From DASYQD01 sp036005845 (GTDB lineage Bacteria; Acidobacteriota; Thermoanaerobaculia; Multivoradales; JAIOJS01), in contig DASYQD010000060.1 of assembly GCA_036005845.1 (NCBI GenBank), positions 1 through 64,000 on the forward strand: 64,000 bases of DNA, in the 5' to 3' direction. Shown piece by piece: positions 8,278-17,361 of the stretch. The position numbers and the translations under genes were made by a program. The notes below the pieces were generated by a model. The model had not been told where the DNA came from. It made no database searches and saw nothing but the letters and a program-made list of their open reading frames with translations. Every line of letters begins with the position of its first letter. Positions within the stretch are counted from its first letter, which is position 1.

Positions 8278-9723
8278 GTGAAGCCATCCAGGCCAGTGCG
8301 ACTGGCGATTGCCTGTCTGTTCCTCGTCCCGGCGCTCGCTGCCGCCCAGCCCGCGGCGACGAGCACCCCGACACCCGCTGCGATCACCAGCGCGCCGGCA
8401 GCGAGCGCTGCTCCGGCCGCGCCCGCGCCGGCGCCGACCACCGGAGCCGCCCGCTTCGACGCCGACGCCGCCACCGCCTCCTACATGGCCCGCCTCTCCC
8501 CGGAAGCGCGCGCCAAGTCGGACTCCTACTTCGAAGGCGGCTACTGGCTGCTGGTGTGGGACTTCCTGGTCGGCCTGCTGCTCGCCTGGTTGTTCCTGGG
8601 CACCGGGCTGTCGCGGTGGCTGCGCGACCGCTTCGAGCGCATGACGCGGTTCCGCTGGCTGCAGACCGCCCTCTACGCCGCTTCCTACATCGCCATCGCA
8701 ACGCTGGTGCTGCTGCCCTGGAGCGCCTACGAGGGCTACTTCCGTGAGCACCAGTACGGCATGTCGAACCAGAATCTCGGCGCCTGGTTCGGCGAGCAGA
8801 TGAAGGGGTTGGCGATCGGCCTGGTGCTCGGCACTCTCGCCGCGACCGCGATCTACGCCGTGTTGCGGCGGGCGCCGCGCACCTGGTGGCTGTGGGGAGC
8901 GCTGGTGATGATAGGCCTCGCCATGTTCGCGGTGGCGATCGCGCCGGTCTACGTGGAGCCGGTGTTCAACAAGTTCAAGCCGCTGCCCGACAGCCCACTC
9001 AAGCAGGAGATCCTGTCGCTGGCACGGGCGCAGGGGATCCCGGCCACCGACGTCTACGAGTTCGACGCCAGCAAGCAGACCAAGCGCATGAGCGCCCACG
9101 TCAGCGGCCTCCTGGGCACGACGCGGATCAGCATGAACGACAACCTGATGAACCGCGGCTCGCACGAGGAGATCAAGGCGGTGCTCGGCCACGAGATGGG
9201 GCACTACGTGCTCAACCACGTCTACAAAGGCATCACCTTCATCGGCATCCTGATCGTCGCCGGCTTCGCCTTCGTGCGCTGGTCGTTCGAGAAGCTGCGG
9301 GCCTCCTCGGCGGCGCGCTGGGGCATCCGCGACGTCGGCGACGTCGCCGGCATGCCGCTGTTGCTGTTCCTGCTGTCGGTCTACTTCTTCGTGCTGACGC
9401 CGGTCAACAACACGATCACGCGCACCATGGAGGCGGAGGCCGACAACTACGGCCTCAACGCTTCGCGCGAGCCGGATGGCTTCGCCCAGGCGGCGCTGCA
9501 CCTGTCCGAGTACCGCAAGATGGAGCCGGGGCCGGTCGAGGAGTGGCTCTTCTACGATCATCCCAGCGGCTGGCACCGCATCCACCGCGCCATGGTGTGG
9601 AAGGCGGAGCACGTCAGCGACGCGGACATCGCGGCCTACGACGCCGCCCACCCCGCGGGCGCGGCAGGGTTTGCGTTGAGCCCGCCCGGCATCACCGCTG
9701 CGGCGCCGGCACCAGGTCGATGA
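8278..9723 (+). CDS. M48 family (Ste24/CAAX protease type) membrane metalloprotease
   Basis: A 481-residue protein related to Ste24. It begins with a signal-like segment (KPSRPVRLAIACLFLVPAL), then an Ala/Pro/Thr-rich linker, several membrane helices from about residue 90, and the zinc site AVLGHEMGHYVLNH (HExxH) followed by a downstream Glu in MEAEADNYGLN. In bacteria such proteins act in membrane protein quality control; prenyl substrates are not expected. The GTG at 8278 is chosen because AAGGGAG sits 7 bases upstream; the open frame extends further back without coding character. The 3' end overlaps the convergent phosphoesterase gene by 32 bases. Confidence 0.88.
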   Translation: MKPSRPVRLAIACLFLVPALAAAQPAATSTPTPAAITSAPAASAAPAAPAPAPTTGAARFDADAATASYMARLSPEARAKSDSYFEGGYWLLVWDFLVGLLLAWLFLGTGLSRWLRDRFERMTRFRWLQTALYAASYIAIATLVLLPWSAYEGYFREHQYGMSNQNLGAWFGEQMKGLAIGLVLGTLAATAIYAVLRRAPRTWWLWGALVMIGLAMFAVAIAPVYVEPVFNKFKPLPDSPLKQEILSLARAQGIPATDVYEFDASKQTKRMSAHVSGLLGTTRISMNDNLMNRGSHEEIKAVLGHEMGHYVLNHVYKGITFIGILIVAGFAFVRWSFEKLRASSAARWGIRDVGDVAGMPLLLFLLSVYFFVLTPVNNTITRTMEAEADNYGLNASREPDGFAQAALHLSEYRKMEPGPVEEWLFYDHPSGWHRIHRAMVWKAEHVSDADIAAYDAAHPAGAAGFALSPPGITAAAPAPGR

Positions 9724-10657
9724 GCGCCACCTCCGGCCGCGACCAGAACCTCACGCGCGGCGCGATTCCGCCCTCCATCCCGATGCCGCGGCTGACGTAG
9801 AGCGGGAAACCGAAGCCGTCGGCGTCGGGGTAGAGGCCGCGCTCGAAGCGCTTGCCGAAGCGCGAGAAGGTGATGATGGCGCCGTAGCCGGGGAGCGCCA
9901 CCTGGCCGCCGTGGACGTGGCCGGCGCAGAAGAGGTCGAGGCGCCGCGCACGCTCGGGGGCGACGAGGTCGGGGAAGGGAGCGTGGTAGAGCACGATCGC
10001 GACGCCGTCCGCCGGCAACGAGCGGACCGCCGCGTCGACGAGCTCGGGGTGGTCGAAGGCGGCGCCGGCGACGTGCACGGTGACGCCGTCGACGTCGACG
10101 GTCGCGTGGTCGCCGTCGAGCTCGCGGGCGCCGGTGCCGGCGAAGCGCTCGCGGTCGCGGAAGAACCAGACGTCCCAGTTGCCCTTGACGGCGAAGGTGG
10201 GCGCGATGCGCGCCAGCTTGGCGAGAACCGCGCGGAAGACGGGCAAACCGGCGGGCGAGTTGGCGGCGTCGCCGGTGAAGACGATGAGGTCGGGGCGCAG
10301 GCCGGCAACGAGCGCCAGCAGCCGCTCTTCGAGTAGCGGCTTGGGGTCGGAGTGGATGTCGGAGAGGTGGACGATGCGCACGCCGCGATGCCCGGCCGGC
10401 ACACGGGCTGTAGGCACGCGGGTCGTCGTCACCTCGAGCCACCGCGGCTCAATGAACCTTGCGTAGACGATGCACGCGATGCCGATCGCCGCGAGCGCCA
10501 CGACCACGCGGCCGATGCGACTGACCGGCGCGCCTGCCGCGCCGAAGAAGCGCCGCAGCAAGACGATGGCGGCGGCGAGGAAGACGGCCGCGACGACGAG
10601 GACGAAGAGCGTGGCGACGAGCTCTTCGCCGGGCGGGCCTTGGGTGGCGGAATGCAT
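9692..10657 (-). CDS. Membrane-anchored metallophosphoesterase (YaeI-like)
   Basis: A 321-residue calcineurin-like phosphoesterase with two N-terminal membrane helices (about 12-38 and 46-66), which place the catalytic domain at the membrane. Metal motifs are in order: HLSDIHSD, FTGDAANS, KGNWDVW, LYHAPF and FCAGHVHGGQ. The order matches the YaeI/YkuE group, where phosphodiesterase or lipid-linked substrates are suspected. The third motif is GNWD rather than the usual GNHD/E, as seen in some YkuE relatives. It is convergent with and overlaps the M48 gene. Confidence 0.88.
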   Translation of the reverse strand: MHSATQGPPGEELVATLFVLVVAAVFLAAAIVLLRRFFGAAGAPVSRIGRVVVALAAIGIACIVYARFIEPRWLEVTTTRVPTARVPAGHRGVRIVHLSDIHSDPKPLLEERLLALVAGLRPDLIVFTGDAANSPAGLPVFRAVLAKLARIAPTFAVKGNWDVWFFRDRERFAGTGARELDGDHATVDVDGVTVHVAGAAFDHPELVDAAVRSLPADGVAIVLYHAPFPDLVAPERARRLDLFCAGHVHGGQVALPGYGAIITFSRFGKRFERGLYPDADGFGFPLYVSRGIGMEGGIAPRVRFWSRPEVALIDLVPAPQR

Positions 10658-10759
10658 CGGCGCGCATCATGTCGCGCGTCGCGCCTGCAAGGTTCGCGTG
10701 GAGTTGCCGAAACCACGCGTTCGGGCTTAGACTCTTCCCGGCGATCACCCGCGCCGAAC

Positions 10760-10796
10760 CTCGGTCGGCCTTCCCCCAGCGAAGGCCCGCGACGAG
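10760..10796. other. GC hairpin in the intergenic gap
   Basis: In the 245-bp gap before the DUF4287 gene, CTCG...GGCCTTC, a 7-base loop, then GAAGGCC...CGAG forms a nested stem-loop. No T-run follows on either strand, so it is not a convincing intrinsic terminator. Nothing else is recognised in the gap. Confidence 0.35.
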
Positions 10797-10902
10797 GCAA
10801 AGGGGGGCATACTCCCGGGTCGGTGTCGACGAGCCCTGAACCACTGCCGGGGCCGCGCTGCTGGGGAGCCGTGATCTCGGCGCGTTCATGGGAGCTCGAC
10901 AG

Positions 10903-11589
10903 ATGCCCAAGCAGAAAGACCTCAAGCGGGTCGTGCGCAGGCGCATGCGCAAGACCGGCGAGTCGTATACCAGTGCCCGCGTGCACGTCCTCGGCAAGCG
11001 CGACGGCGGCGCGAAAAAGGCGAAGGTCGACTACGCGACGCTCGCCGGCATGAGCGACGAGGCGATCGCGGCGAAGACCGGCTGCACGTGGGAGAAGTGG
11101 GTGAACCACCTCGACTACTTCGGCGCCGCCGACAAGCCGCACCGCGAGATCGTCGATCACGTGCACGGGAAGTTCGGCATCCCGGGTTGGTGGGCGCAGA
11201 CGGTCACGGTCGGCTACGAGCGCATCCGCGGCTTGCGCGCCATCGGCCAGCGCCGCAGCGGCTCGTACGAGACGACGAAGAGCAAGACGATCGCTGTGCC
11301 GCTCGAGCGGTTGTACGCCGCGTTCGCGGATGCCAAGGCGCGCAAGCGGTGGCTCGGCGACGTCGCGCTGGTGGTGCGGAAGGCCACCCCCGACAAGTCG
11401 ATGCGCATCACCTGGGACGACGGCACCTCGGTCGAGGCCGGCTTCTTCGCCAAGGGTCCGGAAAAGAGCATGGTGGCGGTGGCGCACACCAAGCTGCCCG
11501 ACAAGGCGCGCGCCGACGAGCTCAAGCGCTTCTGGAGCGCGCGGCTCGACGCCCTGGCGGCGCAGCTCGCGGAGTCCGGGGCGAAATAG
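10903..11589 (+). CDS. DUF4287 protein with C-terminal SRPBCC-like domain
   Basis: A 228-residue protein with three parts. A short basic N-terminal motif (MPKQKDLKRVVRRRMRKTGE) recurs at the start of many such proteins. A DUF4287 segment follows (about 48-80, MSDEAIAAKTGCTWEKWVN). A C-terminal half of about residues 120-225 resembles a START/SRPBCC ligand-binding fold (KTIAVPLERLYAAFADAKAR, then ITWDDGTSVEAGFFAKG). The start at 10903 has GGAG 8 bases upstream and is preferred over the ATG at 10888. The function is unknown; a cytoplasmic protein is expected. Confidence 0.75.
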   Translation: MPKQKDLKRVVRRRMRKTGESYTSARVHVLGKRDGGAKKAKVDYATLAGMSDEAIAAKTGCTWEKWVNHLDYFGAADKPHREIVDHVHGKFGIPGWWAQTVTVGYERIRGLRAIGQRRSGSYETTKSKTIAVPLERLYAAFADAKARKRWLGDVALVVRKATPDKSMRITWDDGTSVEAGFFAKGPEKSMVAVAHTKLPDKARADELKRFWSARLDALAAQLAESGAK

Positions 11590-11664
11590 CCGGGTGACGG
11601 GAACCCGCCCGCAGATCGCTGCGGGCGGGACCGCCGTCACTCGTTTGGGGACTTCGCCGCCCGC

Positions 11665-11734
11665 GCAAGGCTTCGGACGCCAATTCCGTCTGAATGGGCG
11701 GAGGAATGCCTATGGCATCATGGAGGAGCCGACG
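11665..11734 (+). promoter_or_regulatory. Leader of the second Uma2 gene, shared with the first copy
   Basis: It shows the same ordered elements as 7494-7564: GCAAGG, ATTCCGTCTGA (11683-11693), a short stem TGGGC...GCCTA around GGAGG, and CATCATGGAGG before the start. One stem pair differs by a compensating change (T-A there, C-G here), which hints at a conserved RNA structure. Confidence 0.5.
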
Positions 11735-12304
11735 ATGGTGCGAACAATGGCGGAGACCGCGACCAAGCTCACGTACGACGACTTCCTGCTCTTCCCGGAT
11801 GACGGGATGCGGCACGAGCTCATCGACGGCGAGCACTACGTGAGCCCCTCGCCAAACCTGCGGCACCAGCGGTTGCTGGCGCGGCTCAACTTGCTCGTCG
11901 CGAACTTCGCCGTCGAGCGGCGCCTGGGCGAGGTCTTCTTCGCACCGTTCGACGTGGTGTTTACTCGCCACGACGTGGTGGAGCCGGACCTGCTTTTCGT
12001 CAGCAACGAAAGGAAGGCTATCCTCACCGCCCCGAACGTGCAGGGCGCGCCCGACCTCGTCGTCGAGGTGCTCTCACCGTCAAACCGCAGGCAGGACGAG
12101 GTGGTCAAGCGCTCGCTGTACGACCGCGGCGGCGTCAGCGAATATTGGATCGTCGATCCTGACGTGGAGACGATCAAGGTATTCCGGCGTGGCGAAGGAA
12201 CGTTCGGGCGCGCGCTCCTGCTCAGTGCCCACGACGGCGACAAGCTCGTATCGCCGCTGTTCCCGGGTCTCGAGATCCCGCTCGCCGCTCTCTTCGCTGA
12301 GTAG
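11735..12304 (+). CDS. Uma2 family (DUF820) endonuclease-fold protein, copy 2
   Basis: A 189-residue paralog of the protein at 7565, with the same PD-(D/E)xK pattern: LTYDDFLLFPDDGMRHELID, VVEPDLLFVS, DLVVEVLSPSNRRQDEVVK and YWIVDPD. The ATG at 11735 is taken because GGAGGAG lies 6 bases upstream; ATGs at 11720 and 11747 are also in frame. It ends 12 bases before the convergent dgcA-like gene. The cellular role is unknown. Confidence 0.85.
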   Translation: MVRTMAETATKLTYDDFLLFPDDGMRHELIDGEHYVSPSPNLRHQRLLARLNLLVANFAVERRLGEVFFAPFDVVFTRHDVVEPDLLFVSNERKAILTAPNVQGAPDLVVEVLSPSNRRQDEVVKRSLYDRGGVSEYWIVDPDVETIKVFRRGEGTFGRALLLSAHDGDKLVSPLFPGLEIPLAALFAE

Positions 12305-12316
12305 GCGAACCGCGGA

Positions 12317-13312
12317 CTAGCCCCACAGCTCGCGCGGCGGCGGGTGCAGGATCGCGCCTTCGTAGCGCATCGGCGGTTCGCGGTCGGTGCCTTGCAGCAG
12401 CGGACCGTCGAGATCGACGAAGCGGCAGTGCTGGGCGACGACGAAGGCAGGCGCCATCGCCAGCGAGGAGCCGAGCATGTTGCCCACCATCAGGCCGAGG
12501 TCGAGCTCGCGGCAGCGTTGCACGATACACAGCGCTTCGCTGAGGCCGCCGCACTTGTCGAGCTTGACGTTGACGAAGTCGTAGCGGCCGGCCAGCTCGT
12601 CGAGGCCGGCCGAAGTCTGGCTCGACTCGTCGGCGCAGAGCGGCACCGGCGCGTCCCAATCGACGAGCGCGGTGTCGGCACCGGCGGGCAGTGGCTGCTC
12701 GACGAGCGCGATGCGGTGGTCGACCAGCGCCGGCGCGATATCGGCGAGGAGGGCGGCATTCCATGAGCCGTTGGCGTCGACGAGCAGCTCCGCGTCGGGC
12801 CGCGCCGCGCGCACGGCGGCGACGCGGGCGGCGGGGTCGTCAGCGTCGAGCTTGAGCTTGAGCAGCGGATACTCCGCGGCGTGTCCGGCCGCGACCGCCA
12901 TCGCCTCGGGGGCGTCGAGGCTGAGCGTGAACGCCGTCGTCACCGGCCGCGGCGCCATGTCGAGCAGGCTCCAGATCGTCCGCCGGGTGTGTTTGCATCG
13001 CAGGTCCCAGAACGCGCAGTCCAGCGCGTTGGCGGCGCCGCCGCCAGGCAGCTCCGCGACGATCGCGGCCAGCTCCTCGAACTGCGGCGCAGCATCGTCT
13101 AGGCGCTCGATCGCCGATCGCCGCGCTTCGATCTGCGCGCGCACGCTCTCGGCGGTCTCGCCCAGGTAGTCGACGCCGAGCGCCTCGCCGCGCCCGCGAG
13201 CTGTGCTGGTCTCTAGCGTGACCGTGACGGTGACGATGCTCTCGGTCGTCGAACCGGCGATGACGAACGGCTCGCGCAGCGGCCACTCGTCGAGATCGAT
13301 GGACAGCTTCAC
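12317..13312 (-). CDS. dgcA: Enolase-superfamily dipeptide epimerase / N-acetylglutamate racemase (DgcA-like)
   Basis: A 331-residue enolase-superfamily racemase. Acid-base and metal residues of the dipeptide-epimerase branch are visible: LLKLKLD (catalytic Lys pair), ELLVDANGSW and VEQPLP and CADESS (metal Asp, Glu, Asp) and VNVKLDKCGG (second Lys). It starts with GTG overlapping the stop of the DUF1611 gene (GTGA). In the reported DgcN-DgcA route of D-glutamate use, DgcN makes N-acetyl-D-glutamate and DgcA turns it into the L form. The gene pair supports that role here; a murein L-Ala-D/L-Glu epimerase remains the alternative. Confidence 0.82.
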   Translation of the reverse strand: MKLSIDLDEWPLREPFVIAGSTTESIVTVTVTLETSTARGRGEALGVDYLGETAESVRAQIEARRSAIERLDDAAPQFEELAAIVAELPGGGAANALDCAFWDLRCKHTRRTIWSLLDMAPRPVTTAFTLSLDAPEAMAVAAGHAAEYPLLKLKLDADDPAARVAAVRAARPDAELLVDANGSWNAALLADIAPALVDHRIALVEQPLPAGADTALVDWDAPVPLCADESSQTSAGLDELAGRYDFVNVKLDKCGGLSEALCIVQRCRELDLGLMVGNMLGSSLAMAPAFVVAQHCRFVDLDGPLLQGTDREPPMRYEGAILHPPPRELWG

Positions 13313-14331
13313 GGAGGAAAGAGCGCGAGCAGCGCGTCGACGAGAGGGCCGACGCCGCCGCACAGCGGATCGACGCAGGGAAGGTCGGTGTCCGCGCACA
13401 CCGCAGCGAGCGCGCTGTCTCGTTCGTTCTCGTCGAGGCTCGAGGTGTTGAGGCTGATGCCCAGCCACTCGACGTTCGGGTTGGTCAGCGCCGCAGCTTC
13501 GCGGTAGCGGCGCAACGCTTCGGCCAACAGGGGAATCGGGAAGTCGGGGTATTCGTCGATCGTCGCGCGGCCCGCCTCGTGGCAAAGGACGAGCAGGTCG
13601 GGCTGCGTGCCGTGGACGAGGCCGAGCGTGACGCCGGCATAGGCGGGGTGGAAGAGCGAGCCCTGGCCTTCGACGACGTCCCAGTGCTCCGGCGCCGCGT
13701 CGGGCGACAGTGCCTCGGCGGCCCCGGCGACGAAGTCGCTCACTACGGCGTCGATGGGGATGCCGCTGCCGGCGATGAGGATGCCGGTCTGGCCCGTGGC
13801 GCGGAACGTGGCGTCGACGCCGCGGGCACGCAGCTCGCGGGCGAGGGCGAGCGCCGTGTACTTCTTGCCGACGCAGCAGTCGGTGCCGACGGTGAGCAGG
13901 CGGCGGCCGCTGCGGCGGCGGCCGCTCGCCAGCGGGATCCGCGTTGGCGGCACACGGACGTCGATCAGCCGGCGGCCGTGCCGCCGCGCCGTCGCCGCGA
14001 GCTGGGCATGATCGGCGAGCCGCGCGTGCATGCCGCTGGCGACGTCGAGTCCGGCAGCGAGAGTCTCGTCGAAGGTGGCCACCCACGTGGGATCGAGGCC
14101 GCCGCCCAGCGGCGCCACGCCGACGACGAGCGTCCGCGCGCCCACGGCCGCCGCCTCACGCGGCGTCATGTCAGGAAGTCCGAGGTCCACCGCGCAACCG
14201 GGCAGGCGGAGCTGGCCGAGGCAGCGCTCGCGGCACCAGTCGACGAGCCCGCGGCCCGTCTTGGCGTCGAGCGGATTGCGGACGGCGCCGAGGAAGATGA
14301 GGTAGGGCGCGGCGACTTCACTGCGGGTCAT
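13309..14331 (-). CDS. dgcN: DUF1611 P-loop protein, DgcN-like N-acetyltransferase
   Basis: A 340-residue DUF1611 protein: an N-terminal Rossmann-like domain (1-135), then a C-terminal P-loop domain with GTDCCVGKKYTALAL at about 149-163 and the later EGQGSLFHPAYAGVTLGLVH segment typical of the family. DgcN members are reported to acetylate D-glutamate. It overlaps both neighbours by 4 bases (ATGA with the upstream hydrolase, GTGA with dgcA), so the three genes form one translationally coupled operon. The biochemical role is inferred from family and context. Confidence 0.82.
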   Translation of the reverse strand: MTRSEVAAPYLIFLGAVRNPLDAKTGRGLVDWCRERCLGQLRLPGCAVDLGLPDMTPREAAAVGARTLVVGVAPLGGGLDPTWVATFDETLAAGLDVASGMHARLADHAQLAATARRHGRRLIDVRVPPTRIPLASGRRRSGRRLLTVGTDCCVGKKYTALALARELRARGVDATFRATGQTGILIAGSGIPIDAVVSDFVAGAAEALSPDAAPEHWDVVEGQGSLFHPAYAGVTLGLVHGTQPDLLVLCHEAGRATIDEYPDFPIPLLAEALRRYREAAALTNPNVEWLGISLNTSSLDENERDSALAAVCADTDLPCVDPLCGGVGPLVDALLALFPP

Positions 14332-17309
14332 GGCGCGCGCCGCAGCACGCGCCCCGGCCGCAGGCCCGTCGCCGAGCCGTTCGCGTACACCGGCCGCCCG
14401 TTGACCCACACGCGCTCGATGCCGGCCGACAGCGCGTGCGGATCGCTGGTCGTCGCGCGGTCGATCACCGTCGCCGGGTCGAAGAGCACGAGGTCGGCGA
14501 ACGCTCCCGGCACCACCCGGCCGCGACGCTCGATGCCCACGTGGTCGGCGGCGAGCGAGGTCATCCGCCGCACCGCCTCCTCGAGCGAGAGCACGCCGCG
14601 CTCGCGCACGTAGCGGCCGAGCACGCGCGGATAGGTGCCGAAGCCGCGCGGGTGACTGCCGTCGAGCTGGCCGTCGGTGCAGAGGTTGGTGTGCGGCCAG
14701 GCGAGCAGCTTCTCGAGGTCGCCTTCCACCATGCTGGTGCCGATGACGTCCTCGACGTCGGTCCTGCCCTGCGCGCGCATCGCTTCCGCGTCGTGGATGA
14801 GGGCGAGCAGCGTCACCTCGGGCGCCTCGCCGCGCTCCTTGGCGATGTCGGCGACGGTGCGATTCGCGTAGCTCGGGTTGGGCAGGTAGTGGCCGAGCAG
14901 CAGACCGTCGGCGGGCGCGATCTCGGCGAGCACGCGGCGCGACTCGGCGAGGTCGTCGAAGTCGCGCGCCGGGAAGAGCACGGTGAGCCCCGAGTGCCAG
15001 TACAGGTAGGGGTAGATGTCGGCGGTGACGTCGATCCCCTCTTTGCGCGCCCCGTCGAGCAGCGCCAGCAGGCGCGGCGCCTGCCCCCACCACGAGCGCA
15101 TGGCGAGCTTGACGTGCGAGATCTGCACCGGCAGCTTCGCCTCGCGGCCGATGGTCAGGATCTCGTCGATCGCTTCCCAGAAGTGGCGGTCTTCGCTGCG
15201 CACGTGGCTGATGTAGCGGCCGCCGTGGCGCGCGGCGACCTTGGCCAGCGCCAGCACCTCGTCGCGGCTGCTGTAGATGCCGGGGTCGTACTCGAGACCG
15301 GTGGAGAGCCCGAGGGCGCCGGTCTCGAGGTCGCGCTCGAGCAGCTTCGCCATCTTGGCGACCTCGGCGCTCGTCGCTATGCGCTTGTAGTCCTTGCCGA
15401 GCACCTGGTCGCGCAGCGTGCCGTGGCCGGAGTAGGCCGCGAGGTTGACGGCCGCCGGCGCCGCGTCGAGCTTGGCGAAGAAGGCGGCGAGCGGGAAGGG
15501 CGAGTCGCCGTCCTGGCCGCCGACAACGGTGGTGATCCCCTGGCTCACCGCGGCGAGCGCCTCCGGCATCGCCAGCAGGTCGGAGTCGGCGTGCGAGTGG
15601 GTGTCGATGAAGCCCGGAGCGAGCACCAGGCCGTGAGCATCGAAGACCTCGTCGTCGGGCTGCGGCGGCACGTCGCCGACGGCGGCGATGCGGTCGCCGA
15701 CGATACGCAGGCTGCCGGTGCGCGCCGATGCGCCGGTGCCGTCGATCACGCGCGCGTTGACGATGAGCAGCGCGCGCGGCTGCGGATCGATGCGGCGGAA
15801 CGCGATGCCGGGACGCTCCGTCGCAGTGGCGGCCTCGTCGCCCGAGTCGAGCCGCATCTCGAAGCCCTCGACCTCACCGTCGGGGCGCGGTACGAAGTGG
15901 AGCGTCATCCATCCATCGAGCCGCCAATCCATGGTTCGGGGTACCGCCAGCGCCGCTCCAGCCACGGCCGCAGGCGGGTTGGCCGCTGCCGGCATCGGTG
16001 TCAGCGCCGATGGGTGGGCGTCGTGGCCGATGCGCACCAACGCACCGTCGCGCACCGCCAGCTCCCACGTCGTCGCTAGCTCGTCGCTCCAATAGCGCCC
16101 CGCGAACGGCTCCAGTCGCCCGCTGAGCGACGAGCTCGCGGTCGTGTCGGCGGCGGCGGCGTCCGGCGCCGGCGATGGCGGAGCCGGCGGCGGAGGCGGC
16201 GGCTCCTCGCCCAGCACCGCCGCGGCGACCGCGTCGACCTTCGGCCCCAGCGGCAACCAGCCCTGACGCGAGAAGTTGCAGAGCACCGCCACCCCGAGCC
16301 GTTCCCATGGCACGTGCAGCACCTGCGCGCGGTAGCCGGCCCAGGCGCCGCCGTGGCGTTGCGCCGGGCGCCCGCTCCAGGTGATGCCGAACAGCCCGAA
16401 GCCGTAGGTGCTGCCGTCGCCTTGCGCCGTCGGCAGCCCCGGGCTCGCCATCAGCTCGGCGAAGCGGGGGCCGCCGACCTTCCCCGTTTCGAGATTGCCC
16501 ATCCAGCGCGCCAAGTCCTCGACGGTGGTGAAGACGCTGCCGTCGCCCACCTGCTCCCAGTCCGACATGTCGATGCCGAACCGTCCGTCGCGCTCCTCGT
16601 AGCCTTGCGCGCGGTGCGGCACGACGCGGAGGTGATCGTCGTGGACGTGCGTCGAGGTCATGCCGAGCGGCGCGAACAGGCGCTCCTCCGCGAAGCGCGA
16701 GAGCGGCATGCCGGCGGCGCGCTCGACGACGAGGCCGAGCAGGAAGTAGCCGGTGTTGGAGTACTCGAAGCGCTCGCCGGGCGCGAAGTCGACGCCGCGC
16801 TGGCGCCCGAGCATGGCCAGCGCTTCGCCAGTGGTCGTGAGGTCCGCCACGTCGTCGCCGGCGAGGGCCATCAGCGTCGTGTAGTCGCGCAGCCCGCCGC
16901 CGTGGTGCAGCAGGTGGCGGATGGTGATCTTCGCCCCGTAGTCGGGCACCTCGGGCACGAAGCGGCGCACGTCGTCGTCCAAGTCGAGCTTGCCGTCGAG
17001 CGCGAGCAGCGCGATCGACGCGGCGGTGAACTGCTTCGAGACCGAGCCGACGTCGAACACCGTCCGCGGGTCGATGGGCACGCCGTGCTCGAGGTCGGCC
17101 ATGCCGTAGCCGCGCCCGAAGACGAGCGTGCCGTCGCGCGCCACGCCGACCGCGCAGCCCGGACGGTTGCGGCCGCTCCACTCGGTGAAGAGCGCGTCGA
17201 TCGATCGCCCGACGCCAGCGGGGAGCGCGCGCTGCGCGGCGCGGGCCGCCGCGGCGGACACCGCCAGCAAAGCGAGCGCACAGGCCGCGGTCCGGCGGAT
17301 TGCGGTCAT
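14328..17309 (-). CDS. Exported serine hydrolase (beta-lactamase/PBP class C)-D-aminoacylase fusion
   Basis: A 993-residue two-enzyme fusion. A Sec-type signal (MTAIRRTAACALALLAVSAA) is followed by a serine hydrolase domain with SVSK at 89-92 (SxxK), YSN at 183-185 and a later HGG motif (QRHGGAWAG). From about residue 520 comes an amidohydrolase like N-acyl-D-amino-acid deacylases: GLVLAPGFIDTHSHADSDLL (HxH metal site), LSTGLEYDPGIYSS, HVRSED and QISHVKL. The first half suggests a DD-peptidase or peptide hydrolase and the second a D-aminoacylase, both acting outside the cytoplasm. The usual VVGNCG Cys ligand is replaced here by VVGGQDG. The ATG at 17309 is preferred over the upstream frame start because it begins the signal peptide. 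Confidence 0.87.
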   Translation of the reverse strand: MTAIRRTAACALALLAVSAAAARAAQRALPAGVGRSIDALFTEWSGRNRPGCAVGVARDGTLVFGRGYGMADLEHGVPIDPRTVFDVGSVSKQFTAASIALLALDGKLDLDDDVRRFVPEVPDYGAKITIRHLLHHGGGLRDYTTLMALAGDDVADLTTTGEALAMLGRQRGVDFAPGERFEYSNTGYFLLGLVVERAAGMPLSRFAEERLFAPLGMTSTHVHDDHLRVVPHRAQGYEERDGRFGIDMSDWEQVGDGSVFTTVEDLARWMGNLETGKVGGPRFAELMASPGLPTAQGDGSTYGFGLFGITWSGRPAQRHGGAWAGYRAQVLHVPWERLGVAVLCNFSRQGWLPLGPKVDAVAAAVLGEEPPPPPPAPPSPAPDAAAADTTASSSLSGRLEPFAGRYWSDELATTWELAVRDGALVRIGHDAHPSALTPMPAAANPPAAVAGAALAVPRTMDWRLDGWMTLHFVPRPDGEVEGFEMRLDSGDEAATATERPGIAFRRIDPQPRALLIVNARVIDGTGASARTGSLRIVGDRIAAVGDVPPQPDDEVFDAHGLVLAPGFIDTHSHADSDLLAMPEALAAVSQGITTVVGGQDGDSPFPLAAFFAKLDAAPAAVNLAAYSGHGTLRDQVLGKDYKRIATSAEVAKMAKLLERDLETGALGLSTGLEYDPGIYSSRDEVLALAKVAARHGGRYISHVRSEDRHFWEAIDEILTIGREAKLPVQISHVKLAMRSWWGQAPRLLALLDGARKEGIDVTADIYPYLYWHSGLTVLFPARDFDDLAESRRVLAEIAPADGLLLGHYLPNPSYANRTVADIAKERGEAPEVTLLALIHDAEAMRAQGRTDVEDVIGTSMVEGDLEKLLAWPHTNLCTDGQLDGSHPRGFGTYPRVLGRYVRERGVLSLEEAVRRMTSLAADHVGIERRGRVVPGAFADLVLFDPATVIDRATTSDPHALSAGIERVWVNGRPVYANGSATGLRPGRVLRRAP

Positions 17310-17361
17310 TTGGTGCGTCAGCCTACCAAGCACGCGCCGACGGCGCATCGGCCTCGGCAGG

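Noticed and set aside
11330..11734. Extension of the second Uma2 gene to 11330
   Set aside because: It overlaps the DUF4287 gene out of frame; SD and homology to copy 1 set the start at 11735.
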